From NCBI GenBank assembly GCA_037134895.1, contig JBAXLI010000009.1, positions 30,241 through 94,240 on the forward strand: a DNA stretch of 64,000 nt, read 5' to 3'. How positions within the stretch are numbered: the first letter of the stretch is position 1; every line of letters starts with the position of its first letter. The DNA is from CAIRDP01 sp037134895. GTDB taxonomy: Bacteria; Bacteroidota; Bacteroidia; Bacteroidales; FEN-979. Positions 35,244 through 43,973 of the stretch are shown here, one piece after another. Both the position numbers and the translations under genes were made by a program. Below the pieces are notes generated by a model that was given only the letters and a program-made list of their open reading frames with translations, ran no database searches and was not told where the DNA came from.

Positions 35244-36002
35244 ATGAAAGAATCAAAAATTATTACCAGGGAGCTTACCCTGCATTACGGCCAGAAGATG
35301 GCTCTTAATTCAATCAACATGCAGATTCCTGAAAAGGAAGTTACTGCATTTATAGGCCCTTCAGGCTGCGGTAAATCGACCTTCCTGAGGTGCCTGAACC
35401 GTATGAATGACCTTATCCCCAGCGTAAAGATCACCGGGGAGATCCTGATTGACGGATTAAACATCTACCAGAAAAAAATAGATGTTGTGAATCTCAGGAA
35501 AAAAATCGGGATGGTATTTCAGAAATCCAATCCGTTTGCAAAATCAATTTTCGAAAATATTGCATACGGGCCCAGGATCAATGGCATTAATAATATGAAA
35601 GTCCTTACCGAGATTGTGGAAAGGTCCTTAAAAAATGCTGCAATATGGGATGAGGTCAAAGACAGGATGCATGATTCGGCCCTCGGATTGTCGGGAGGAC
35701 AACAGCAGCGCCTTTGCATTGCCCGCACACTGGCTGTTGAGCCGGAGATCATTCTTATGGATGAGCCCGCAAGCGCACTCGATCCTATATCCACAGGGAA
35801 AATTGAAGAATTAATTTTCGAGTTGAAAAAGAATTATACGATCGTGATCGTTACTCATAATATGCAGCAGGCTGCCCGTGTCAGCGATTACACTGCATTT
35901 TTCTATCTTGGTGAACTTATTGAACATGGGAAGACAAGGAAGATCTTCACTGCTCCTGATAAAAAACAAACAGAGGAATACATCACCGGGAGATTTGGTT
36001 GA
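35244..36002 (+). CDS. pstB: Phosphate ABC transporter ATP-binding protein
   Basis: A 252-residue ABC ATPase that powers phosphate import. Walker A is GPSGCGKST (38-46), the Q-loop VFQKSNPFAKSI is the PstB-specific form, the signature is LSGGQQQRL and Walker B ILMDEPASALDP, followed by the switch His in VTHNMQQAARVSD. Length and motifs are standard. It lies eight bases after pstA and 39 bases before phoU. Confidence 0.97.
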   Translation: MKESKIITRELTLHYGQKMALNSINMQIPEKEVTAFIGPSGCGKSTFLRCLNRMNDLIPSVKITGEILIDGLNIYQKKIDVVNLRKKIGMVFQKSNPFAKSIFENIAYGPRINGINNMKVLTEIVERSLKNAAIWDEVKDRMHDSALGLSGGQQQRLCIARTLAVEPEIILMDEPASALDPISTGKIEELIFELKKNYTIVIVTHNMQQAARVSDYTAFFYLGELIEHGKTRKIFTAPDKKQTEEYITGRFG

Positions 36003-36041
36003 TGAACCTGAAATTAAGCGTGAATTCATAAAAAAAGAACA

Positions 36042-36803
36042 ATGGAACGTCATTTTGAACTCGAATTGGAAAAGCTCAACAAACGTATTATAAAGATGGG
36101 CAACCTGGTTGCCGAACAGGTACACAATGCCTTTGACGCCCTGCTCAGGGGGGATGTTGAACTAGCCGAAAAGATCATTGAGAATGACCGGCTGGTTGAC
36201 AAGCTGGATACCAAGATTGATAAATTATGCCAGAGGATATTCGCCCTCACACAGCCTGTTGCCACAGACCTGAGGCTTATCATGGCAGCCCTCAGAATGA
36301 ATAATGACCTTGAAAGGATGGGCGATCATGCGGTGACTATTGCCCAGAAAAGTGAAGGAGTGAGCGAATACAGGGAAATCATAAACGAGCTTCATATTGA
36401 TGAACTCGTCAGGATGACCGATATGATAGTCAATGACGTTATCACTTTGCTGAACACCAGGAACATAGCATTTGTCAAGGATGTTTTTGAACTTGCAGTT
36501 TCTATCGAAGAAAAGGTGACTGCTACGGAGACAAGGATCATCGAAGAGATGATGCATAAAACCGAAGTGATCGTAGTTGCTACCAACCTCATCGTGATCC
36601 TTACAGCAATTGACAGGCTGGCAGGGTATTCCACCAATATCGCCGAATCGGTTGTGTTTATTGTCGATGGCAGGATCATCAAGCATAAGAAGAAATCTTT
36701 CGAAGCCTCCCTCTCAGCTGAAGCCGGGAATGGTAACGATTCTAAAACGCCTGAACGCGATAGTCAACCACCTATTTCTGAAGCCACACCCTCAGAAGGC
36801 TGA
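36042..36803 (+). CDS. phoU: Phosphate signalling regulator PhoU
   Basis: A 253-residue protein with two PhoU three-helix bundles; the metal-binding acidic motifs appear as MNNDLERMGDHAVTIAQ in the first and AIDRLAGYSTNIAESVVF in the second. PhoU links the Pst transporter to the PhoR/PhoB-type two-component system; no such pair is in the window. The C-terminal extension after about 225 is Ser/Glu/Pro-rich and its last 32 bases overlap the end of the convergent hybrid-kinase gene. Confidence 0.94.
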   Translation: MERHFELELEKLNKRIIKMGNLVAEQVHNAFDALLRGDVELAEKIIENDRLVDKLDTKIDKLCQRIFALTQPVATDLRLIMAALRMNNDLERMGDHAVTIAQKSEGVSEYREIINELHIDELVRMTDMIVNDVITLLNTRNIAFVKDVFELAVSIEEKVTATETRIIEEMMHKTEVIVVATNLIVILTAIDRLAGYSTNIAESVVFIVDGRIIKHKKKSFEASLSAEAGNGNDSKTPERDSQPPISEATPSEG

Positions 36804-39800
36804 GAAGTTTTTCGGTCTGAACCGGCTTTGACATATAATCATTCGCCCCGGCATCAATACACTTTTCCCGATCGCCTTTCATAGCCTTGGCTGTTAAAGC
36901 GATGATAGGCAGAAAGGCGTATTTTTCTTCTTTCCTGATCTCCCTCATTGCGGTATAGCCGTCCATCTCGGGCATCATGATATCCATTATGATAAGGCTG
37001 GTATCGGGGTTCTGATGCAATTTTTCAATGCCTTCCCTGCCTGTGCGGCCAACGACAATATTCACATTCTTTTCCTGGAGGATCTTCGAAAGCACGTATA
37101 CGTTCCGCATATCATCATCCACCACCAGAATCTTCTTTCCCTTGAATACAGTGTCGGGAAGGAAGCCCTGGCTTTCATGGTGAGGCTCTTCTTCGGCAGG
37201 AGGAACATCCTTTTTAACCGCAGGATGTTTTTTCGTTACCAGCTGATCAGAGTCATTATTCCCGCCTTCGCCTTCAGCAGGACCAGGATATTTCGAAGGG
37301 ATATAAATAGTAAATGTACTGCCTTCCCCTACCTTGCTGTTCATGCGGATCTCACCACCGAGCAAACGGGCAAGGCTGCGGGAAATGGTGAGCCCAAGCC
37401 CGGTACCTCCGAACCTCCTGCTTACAGTACCGTCGGCCTGCTGAAACGCCTCAAAAATCGCATGCTTCTTGTCATCCGGGATGCCGATGCCTGTATCGGT
37501 AACCCTGATGGCAATGATATTCCCGGTTTTCAGGGCCAGGTTATTGAATCTCACCCCCTCTTCGGCCTTTGCAATAGTAAGGGTGACACTGCCCTGTTCT
37601 GTGAATTTGATCGCATTCGACATGAGGTTCTTGATGATCTGAAGCAGCCTCTGCATATCTGTTTCAATGGTTTCGGGAATGCCCTTTTCGACCAGGGTCT
37701 TAAGTTCTATGTTCTTAGGCTGTGTCAGAGGAGTAAATGTGCGGATGACATAGTCCTGTAACTCTTCGGGGCTCACCGCTTCTATTTCAAGTTCCATTTT
37801 CCCGGCTTCGACTTTGGAAAGGTCAAGAATGTCGTTGATCAGTTCAAGCAGGTCGGTGCCTGATGAATGAACGATCTTGGCAAATTCAACTTCATCGGCA
37901 GTCATAACTTTGTTCTTGTTCGAAGCAAGGATCTCCGACAAAACTAGGATACTGTTGAGCGGAGTTCTCAGCTCATGTGACATGTTGGCCAGGAACTCCG
38001 ATTTGTATCTGCTGGCGATCTCGAGGGCTTCAGCTTTCTGCCTGATCTCTTCCTGGGCAAGTTCAAGAGCTTCGTTCTTACGGCGGATGTCGTCACGTTG
38101 CAGTTCCAGAACTTTCGTACGTTCTTCAAGTTCCTCGTTGATGACCCTGAGTTCTTCCTGCTGATGCTGGAGGTTCTCTTCCGACATCCTGAGGGCTTTT
38201 GTCTGTTCTTCAAGCTCCTGGTTGATCTGCCTGAGTTCTTCCTTCTGATGCGCCATTTCGCTCGCCTGTTCCTGGGTTTTTGAAAGCAGCTGTTCAACCC
38301 TTTCCCTTGACCGGGATGTGTTCAGGGCAATGGCAATATTCTCAAGAGAAGTTTCTAGGAATTTCTGTTTCTGCTCGTCGAAGGCATGGAAAGATCCAAG
38401 TTCTATAACACCCGAAAGTACATTCTCGAACATGACCGGAGCAAGGATGAAATGCTGGGGATGTACATTCTCATGTCCAATGTTCAAAGCCGGAAGGTTC
38501 TCGCCGGAGGCGAAGAAGGTCAGTTTTTTCTTTTCCTTTGCCACCTGCCCCACAAGTCCTTCACCCAGGACAAGGGGTTTAAATGTTGAGATGTCACCCG
38601 AAAATGCATATGCAGCAGAAAGATGCAGGCGGTGGTCGTCTTCGTAAGTATATAAAAGACCTATCTGCGCCTCAAGGTAATGTGAAAGGAAAGATACCAC
38701 TTCTTCACATAATTCCTTTATCTTCTTTTCTCCGGAGATCTTGACCCCAAGTTCATTCAGTCCCGTCTTCAGCCAGTCCTGGTAGGAGATCTCGATATGT
38801 GCCTCCCTCAGCCTGTTGGTCATTTCATATAAAGCTATTCCAAGTGTGTCGCTGTCGCTTCTTGGAATGATGTTCGAGGAGTAGTCGCCGCTGGCAATAG
38901 ACCTGGCTTGTCTGACAACATTTTTAAAGCTCTCGACCATCTGGTTCATCGATTTCCCCAGTACATCTTCTTCGCTCCGAACCTTGACCGATTTACTGTA
39001 ATCACCCAGTGCAACAGCCTGGCTCACATCCGCCATAGATTTCAGTGAAACAACAAGCCGGATGAACTCATCTTTCATTTCACCCACTTCATCGTTGGAA
39101 ACTTTCACATCACGAATGATCAACTGTCCGCTGCCCACCTGTTTGGCCCATTCCGAAAGTATCTTCAGGGGTTTGACAAATCTCCTGGTAACCAGCAGGG
39201 AAAGGATAAGCACCAGAAGGGTTGTGATGATCAGCGAAATTTTGGCAAAAGAAGAAAGCTCCTTTGCCACAGCATGAGCTTCTCCCTGGTCAATTTCTTC
39301 AACCAGGGCCCAGTTAACCCCAAGTTTTTCAAGTATATCGATGTTTCTATAGATGCCAATAACAGTTTTACCCTGGCTCGTTGGATAAATGGCAACCTCT
39401 TCTCTGATAGGATCACCATCAGATTTAAGTATCATGTTATTAGCTTTAAACTCCTGCCAGGTCTTCGTTTTCTCATTTACCTCAGAATTTTTCAGGATAG
39501 GGTTTTTCCCGCTGATGATGCTGTTTGAACGCAATACAAGGTCTATGCCCACTATGTATACATGGCCAGAAGTTCCGAAACCAACACCATACTGAATTAT
39601 CTGATCAATCTTTTCGGTAGATATCTGGAGAACCAGTATGCCAATCTTTTCACCGCCTTCGTTTTTTACGGGGTAGCCAAGAAAACCGTAAGCTTCATTA
39701 TTGCCTGGTGGATAAAATTCAAGATCGGAGAACATAGGCCTTCCTTCAGATAAAATCTTTTTGGTCATCTTTGAAAGCTTCGTTCCTTCAAGTTCACTGT

Positions 39801-40308
39801 TCAGCAGGTTCTTTCGAAAATCGGAGTTCCTGTTAAGTTCAAACACTATATTTCCCTTGATGTCGATGAAGTAAATGTTATGAATGCCATCAGGGATCCA
39901 GCTTTTCAGCATTTCGGCGCGCAACTGGTCTTCAAGATTTTCATAGGCTGATTTTCCAGATTTGGCAAATGGTTTCTTTTTTATTTCTGCCTGATCCGGC
40001 AGATGGGTAAAAAAATAGATGTTGCGTTTGTCTTTTGCCATCTCATCGACGTAATTACTAAGATCCAGGAAGTAAGTGTTGAGATAATTGATCCGGAGCT
40101 GAGAGGTGGTGAACAAGGCTTTTTTTGCCATTATTGTAAGGCCGGCATAATAATTCCAGAAATTAATGTAGCTGAGCGTCGCAAGCGGAACGAGTGCGAT
40201 ACCAAGGAAATAAAGAAGCATGGTTTTCCCGATGCCGATATTCTTCAGGGTGCGGTAATCAAAATCGGTAAAAGATCTTTTGATCCTGTTCAAGGTGGTG
40301 TTGCTCAT
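36772..40308 (-). CDS. Membrane hybrid histidine kinase (Cache-HAMP-GAF-HisKA-HATPase-REC)
   Basis: A 1178-residue kinase. A first membrane helix (about 28-48) is followed by an extracytoplasmic Cache-like sensor (about 60-345), a second helix (about 354-372), HAMP repeats (about 373-500, two or three in series), a GAF domain (about 520-670), a long coiled coil with repeated QEELRxINxELEE-type heptads (about 675-795), HisKA with H778 in FLANMSHELRTPLNS, HATPase (LMSNAIKFTEQG, DTGIGIPDD, GTGLGLTIS) and a receiver with D1109 in IIMDIMMPEMDG. It is the second gene of a two-kinase operon, 13 bp after the other. No HPt partner is present in the window. Confidence 0.95.
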   Translation of the reverse strand: MSNTTLNRIKRSFTDFDYRTLKNIGIGKTMLLYFLGIALVPLATLSYINFWNYYAGLTIMAKKALFTTSQLRINYLNTYFLDLSNYVDEMAKDKRNIYFFTHLPDQAEIKKKPFAKSGKSAYENLEDQLRAEMLKSWIPDGIHNIYFIDIKGNIVFELNRNSDFRKNLLNSELEGTKLSKMTKKILSEGRPMFSDLEFYPPGNNEAYGFLGYPVKNEGGEKIGILVLQISTEKIDQIIQYGVGFGTSGHVYIVGIDLVLRSNSIISGKNPILKNSEVNEKTKTWQEFKANNMILKSDGDPIREEVAIYPTSQGKTVIGIYRNIDILEKLGVNWALVEEIDQGEAHAVAKELSSFAKISLIITTLLVLILSLLVTRRFVKPLKILSEWAKQVGSGQLIIRDVKVSNDEVGEMKDEFIRLVVSLKSMADVSQAVALGDYSKSVKVRSEEDVLGKSMNQMVESFKNVVRQARSIASGDYSSNIIPRSDSDTLGIALYEMTNRLREAHIEISYQDWLKTGLNELGVKISGEKKIKELCEEVVSFLSHYLEAQIGLLYTYEDDHRLHLSAAYAFSGDISTFKPLVLGEGLVGQVAKEKKKLTFFASGENLPALNIGHENVHPQHFILAPVMFENVLSGVIELGSFHAFDEQKQKFLETSLENIAIALNTSRSRERVEQLLSKTQEQASEMAHQKEELRQINQELEEQTKALRMSEENLQHQQEELRVINEELEERTKVLELQRDDIRRKNEALELAQEEIRQKAEALEIASRYKSEFLANMSHELRTPLNSILVLSEILASNKNKVMTADEVEFAKIVHSSGTDLLELINDILDLSKVEAGKMELEIEAVSPEELQDYVIRTFTPLTQPKNIELKTLVEKGIPETIETDMQRLLQIIKNLMSNAIKFTEQGSVTLTIAKAEEGVRFNNLALKTGNIIAIRVTDTGIGIPDDKKHAIFEAFQQADGTVSRRFGGTGLGLTISRSLARLLGGEIRMNSKVGEGSTFTIYIPSKYPGPAEGEGGNNDSDQLVTKKHPAVKKDVPPAEEEPHHESQGFLPDTVFKGKKILVVDDDMRNVYVLSKILQEKNVNIVVGRTGREGIEKLHQNPDTSLIIMDIMMPEMDGYTAMREIRKEEKYAFLPIIALTAKAMKGDREKCIDAGANDYMSKPVQTEKLLSLLRVWLQK

Positions 40309-40321
40309 AAGCCTTTCGGTT

Positions 40322-42349
40322 TCACTTTGAATAATACTTCTCTATCGTCTGAAAAACTTCTTTGGCATTGATAGGCTTTGATATGTAGTCATTCATTCCT
40401 GCGGCAAGGCAGTTTTCCTTGTCGCCCTTCATTGCGTTTGCTGTAAGGGCAATGATCTTGGTTTGTTGATTTTTGCCTGTTGAATCCTCCCTGATCAACC
40501 GTGTTGCTTCAAAGCCATCCATTTCGGGCATCATCACATCCATCAGGATCAGGTCAAAAGCTTGTTCATGTGCCTTGAGAACAGCTTCGAGCCCGTTATT
40601 TGCCGTTGTCACCTCCCATCCCTTTTTACAAAGCAGCTGAACGATGATCCTCTGGTTGATGGGCTGGTCTTCGGCAACAAGGATACTGAGCTTTTCATCA
40701 GAACGGGTTATACCGGTATACCGGGGATCGGCGGTCTTCGGTGTTTTGCCGGGAGAGAAGATCTTCATCAGGTTGTTCATGAGTTCCCTCTGAAGCACAG
40801 GTTTATACATATAATTTGTAAAACCATCGGCAACCAGTTTCCTTGTGGTCTGAACGGATTTGTTCTTTAGCATGACCACGACCTCTGATTTTTTAATATC
40901 ATGGAACTGTTCTTCAATTAAATGGTCGCCGGGATCAGAGGGATGAGGAGCCAGAGCCAGGTCGTAGAAAACAGCATGAAAGGAGGGTTCAGCTTTATTG
41001 CTGAGAGCCGTTTCAATTTCGTCATGGGTATGTGCAGCTATGGTTTTCAAGCCCCACGACCGGAGGAACTCTTCAATTTGCCCTGCATGCCTGGCTTCAC
41101 TGTCCGCAACAAGCACCCTGGCCCCCTGCCATTCGGGAGGCAAAGCCAGTTTAACAGGGTCGGCTGCTGTATTGGGGCATTTTAGCGGAAGGCTGAATGC
41201 AAAATCGCTGCCCAGTGCGGCTTTACTGCTCACACTGATCGTACCACCCATCAAACCAACAAGCTTTTTAGTAATGGTAAGGCCAAGCCCGGTGCCACCG
41301 TATGTGCGGGTGGTAGATTTTTCGGCCTGTGAATAGGAATCAAAAAGAGTTTCAAGCTTTTCGGCCGGGATGCCAATACCGGTATCTATCACATGGAAAT
41401 TCAGCACGAAGGAAGTGCCATTTCGTTCAGCCACTTCCACTCTAAGGCAGATACTCCCCTGATGAGTAAATTTAAGAGCGTTGCCTATGAGGTTGATCAG
41501 GACCTGCCTGATTCTCGTGGGATCGCCCAAAAATATATCAGGTATGCCGGGGGCGTGTTCGCAGTAAAATGCCAGGTTCTTCTGGTAAGTTTTTACCGAA
41601 AGCAGGTGAACGACCGATTCGAGCAGTTCCCTCAGGCTGAATTCAATGATCTCAATCTCGATCTTGTCGGCCTCGATCTTCGAAATGTCAAGGATCTCAT
41701 TGATGATCTCAAGAAGGGATTCACCGCTTTGCTTGATGTCTGACAGCTGCTCATTATAATGCCTCGGCAGGTCCTCATCCATAAGCATCAGGTCGGTCAT
41801 GCCAATGATGCCGTTAAGAGGTGTGCGGATTTCGTGGCTCATATTCGCCAGGAAAGAACTCTTTGCAAGAGTCGCAACTTCGGCGGCCTTTCTTGCCTTG
41901 TCGAGTTCTGCAATGGTCGACTGCAGCTGAAGGGTGGTGAGCTGCAGGGCATGCTTCTGCTTGAAAAAATCAATATAGGCCCTGATCTTGTTCTGGAGTA
42001 TTTTGCGGTCAAGCGGCTTGTAGAGGTAATCAACGGCCCCGGTTTCATAGCCCCTGAATATTTGTTTAGGCTGCCTGTATGTAGCTGTGATGAATATGAT
42101 GGGAATGCTTTTCGTTTTTTCGCTGCCCCTCATCAGTTCGGCGGTTTCAAAACCATCCATCCCCGGCATATTCACATCGAGAAGTACAAGGGAGATCTCA
42201 TGCTCGAGCATTATGGCAAGGGCTTCATTCCCCGAAAGTGCTTTGATGATGTTGAGTTCAGGGCTGTCGATAATGGTTGCGAGAGTGATAAGGTTTTCAG
42301 TTCTGTCATCAACAATCAGTATGTTGAATTTTATGATGCTGGCATCCAT
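40322..42349 (-). CDS. Cytoplasmic hybrid kinase (REC-HisKA-HATPase-REC-like-REC)
   Basis: A 675-residue soluble kinase. An N-terminal receiver (D58 in LLDVNMPGMDG), a short coiled coil, HisKA with H172 in FLANMSHEIRTPLNG, HATPase (NLIGNALKFTHQG, DTGIGIPAE, GTGLGLTIT), a degenerate receiver-like domain (about 430-545) without a clear phospho-acceptor motif, and a final receiver with ILMDVMMPEMDG. I chose the ATG at 42349 because the longer form to 42442 would run through a promoter-like box and add 31 poorly conserved residues. It precedes the membrane hybrid kinase by 13 bp, suggesting that they work in one phosphorelay. Confidence 0.94.
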   Translation of the reverse strand: MDASIIKFNILIVDDRTENLITLATIIDSPELNIIKALSGNEALAIMLEHEISLVLLDVNMPGMDGFETAELMRGSEKTKSIPIIFITATYRQPKQIFRGYETGAVDYLYKPLDRKILQNKIRAYIDFFKQKHALQLTTLQLQSTIAELDKARKAAEVATLAKSSFLANMSHEIRTPLNGIIGMTDLMLMDEDLPRHYNEQLSDIKQSGESLLEIINEILDISKIEADKIEIEIIEFSLRELLESVVHLLSVKTYQKNLAFYCEHAPGIPDIFLGDPTRIRQVLINLIGNALKFTHQGSICLRVEVAERNGTSFVLNFHVIDTGIGIPAEKLETLFDSYSQAEKSTTRTYGGTGLGLTITKKLVGLMGGTISVSSKAALGSDFAFSLPLKCPNTAADPVKLALPPEWQGARVLVADSEARHAGQIEEFLRSWGLKTIAAHTHDEIETALSNKAEPSFHAVFYDLALAPHPSDPGDHLIEEQFHDIKKSEVVVMLKNKSVQTTRKLVADGFTNYMYKPVLQRELMNNLMKIFSPGKTPKTADPRYTGITRSDEKLSILVAEDQPINQRIIVQLLCKKGWEVTTANNGLEAVLKAHEQAFDLILMDVMMPEMDGFEATRLIREDSTGKNQQTKIIALTANAMKGDKENCLAAGMNDYISKPINAKEVFQTIEKYYSK

Positions 42350-42371
42350 AAAGAGGGAAAGGTTCTTACAA

Positions 42372-42379
42372 CAAAAATA
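42372..42379 (-). promoter_or_regulatory. -7 box (TATTTTTG) of the two-kinase operon
   Basis: On the minus strand TATTTTTG fits TAnnTTTG, 22 bp before the ATG at 42349. It faces the divergent promoter at 42386-42416 only a few bases away. Confidence 0.45.
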
Positions 42380-42385
42380 GGATAA

Positions 42386-42416
42386 TTTGGTGAGATTCAG
42401 ATTTCCTTTATTTTTG
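42386..42416 (+). promoter_or_regulatory. Bacteroidota-type promoter of the sugar transporter gene
   Basis: TTTG at 42386-42389 and TATTTTTG at 42409-42416 are separated by 19 bp, a very good match. The ATG at 42434 follows 17 bp after the -7 box. Confidence 0.65.
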
Positions 42417-42433
42417 TGATGAAATAAGTGATC

Positions 42434-43783
42434 ATGACCCATAGCTACCCTAATGCCCGGCTGAACGAAAACAAGCGTCAGTACATCTTCTCAATCGTTA
42501 TCATAGGGATCTTTTTTTTCATCTTCGGCTTTGTGACCTGGCTGAATTCAGTGCTTATACCATTTCTGAAGGTGGCCTGTGAAAAAAACAATTTCGAATC
42601 ATATTTCGTTGCATTTGCCTTTTACATTTCATATTTCGTGATGGCGATCCCTTCTTCATTCGTTCTGCGAAAGGTCGGCTTCAGGAACGGAATGTCGCTC
42701 GGGCTGATTGTAATGGCACTTGGAGCTTTGCTGTTCATTCCGGCAGCGTATACCAGGATGTACGGACTTTTCCTTGCCGGGCTTTTTGTGCAGGGGACCG
42801 GACTGGCTATTCTCCAGACCGCTTCCAATCCGTATGTCACTATACTCGGGCCCATCAAAAGTGCCGCTAAGAGAATAAGCATCATGGGGATCTGCAACAA
42901 GACTGCCGGGGTGATCAGCCCGCTGATTCTTGGAGCCATAGTGCTTTCAGGTATGGACAAATTCGACAAGCAGTATCTTGGAGCACTTGATGAGATCCAG
43001 AGGAATATCACTCTGAATGCCCTGGCCGGCAGGATCATCATCCCTTATGTTGTGATGGCGGTTGTACTTGTGTTGCTCGCGATCCTGCTGAGGTATTCGA
43101 GCCTTCCCGATATCGATACCGACTCTGAGGAGGTTGAAGATGAGGCATCACGTCACAGCCGCACGAGTGTGTTTCAGTTTCCCCAGCTTGTTCTCGGGGT
43201 CATTGCGATCTTCGTTTATGTAGGAGTCGAGGTCATTGCTGTTGACACCATCATCAATTTCGGAAAATCCCAGGGGATAGGATTTGAGCAGGCGAGATAT
43301 TTCGCATCATATACTTTGGCCGCTATGGTCATTGGCTACATTATCGGAATCGTCACAATACCGAAATACCTGAAGCAGGAAGTTGTACTTGCAATCTCGG
43401 CTTTGTTCGGAATTATTTTTGTGATCTGCTCCATTCTTGCGGTTAATACGCCCTGCCAGTCAACCATGCTTCTGCATTTCGGTAGTGTCAGCCTTTCGCT
43501 TCCTTTCGACTTCAGCGTGTTTTTTATTGCTCTGCTGGGGCTTTCCAATGCCATAATGTGGCCGGCAATCTGGCCGCTGGCGATTGACGGACTGGGTAAA
43601 TTCACAAAAATCGGTTCTTCCCTCCTGATCATGGCTATTGCCGGAGGGGCGTTGTTACCGCTTGCCTATGGCAGGCTGGCCGATATGTTCAGCCCGGTCT
43701 CTGCTTACTGGATCACAGTACCCTGTTATGCGTACATCCTTTACTATGCGGTGAAAGGACATAAGATGAGGAAATGGAGCTAA
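42434..43783 (+). CDS. MFS sugar transporter, FHS family (fucose/glucose-galactose permease type)
   Basis: A 449-residue protein with twelve predicted helices. The opening FFIFGFVTWLNSVLIPFLK and the motif QTASNPYVTILGP in helix 4/5 are signatures of the FHS (fucose-galactose-glucose:H+ symporter) family, to which FucP and GluP belong. A cytoplasmic acidic loop (about 230-250) separates the halves. NAIMWPAIWPLAIDGLG in the second half is also typical. The exact sugar cannot be told. An ATG at 42434 fits the promoter just upstream; GTG at 42428 is less likely. Confidence 0.9.
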   Translation: MTHSYPNARLNENKRQYIFSIVIIGIFFFIFGFVTWLNSVLIPFLKVACEKNNFESYFVAFAFYISYFVMAIPSSFVLRKVGFRNGMSLGLIVMALGALLFIPAAYTRMYGLFLAGLFVQGTGLAILQTASNPYVTILGPIKSAAKRISIMGICNKTAGVISPLILGAIVLSGMDKFDKQYLGALDEIQRNITLNALAGRIIIPYVVMAVVLVLLAILLRYSSLPDIDTDSEEVEDEASRHSRTSVFQFPQLVLGVIAIFVYVGVEVIAVDTIINFGKSQGIGFEQARYFASYTLAAMVIGYIIGIVTIPKYLKQEVVLAISALFGIIFVICSILAVNTPCQSTMLLHFGSVSLSLPFDFSVFFIALLGLSNAIMWPAIWPLAIDGLGKFTKIGSSLLIMAIAGGALLPLAYGRLADMFSPVSAYWITVPCYAYILYYAVKGHKMRKWS

Positions 43784-43786
43784 GCA

Positions 43787-43969
43787 ATTTACGAAGTACG
43801 AAGCCCGATTTACGATTTCATTGATGATTCCAGATTTACGATTGAAATGAAATAGAAAAGCAGTATTAATTATTTTGTAACTTGTCCCTCGTAAATCTTA
43901 ATTACATTCGTAATTCGTACTTCGTAACTCGTAAATGAAATCGTAAATCTAACTTCGTAAATCGTAAAT
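43787..43969. repeat. Pair of inverted 7-bp arrays (ATTTACG / CGTAAAT)
   Basis: Starting three bases after the transporter stop codon: ATTTACG, AAGTACG, AAGCCCG, ATTTACG and ATTTCAT (43787-43821). The right arm reads CGTAATT, CGTACTT, CGTAACT, CGTAAAT, then a 5-base interruption, CGTAAAT, CTAACTT, CGTAAAT and CGTAAAT (43909-43969). The arms are inverse complements over long stretches (for example GATTTACGATTTCATT), so a large hairpin is possible. The whole gap up to the nucleotidyltransferase ATG is made of this element. Confidence 0.85.
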
Positions 43970-43973
43970 CCCT

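Noticed and set aside
36225..36686. Open frame opposite phoU
   Set aside because: Low-quality composition and full overlap with clear PhoU coding sequence.
41759..42385. Open frame opposite the REC-HisKA kinase
   Set aside because: Shadow frame; the minus-strand product has all kinase motifs.
43787..43969. CRISPR array
   Set aside because: Units are 7 bp without unique spacers and no cas genes are present; the same holds for the other arrays.
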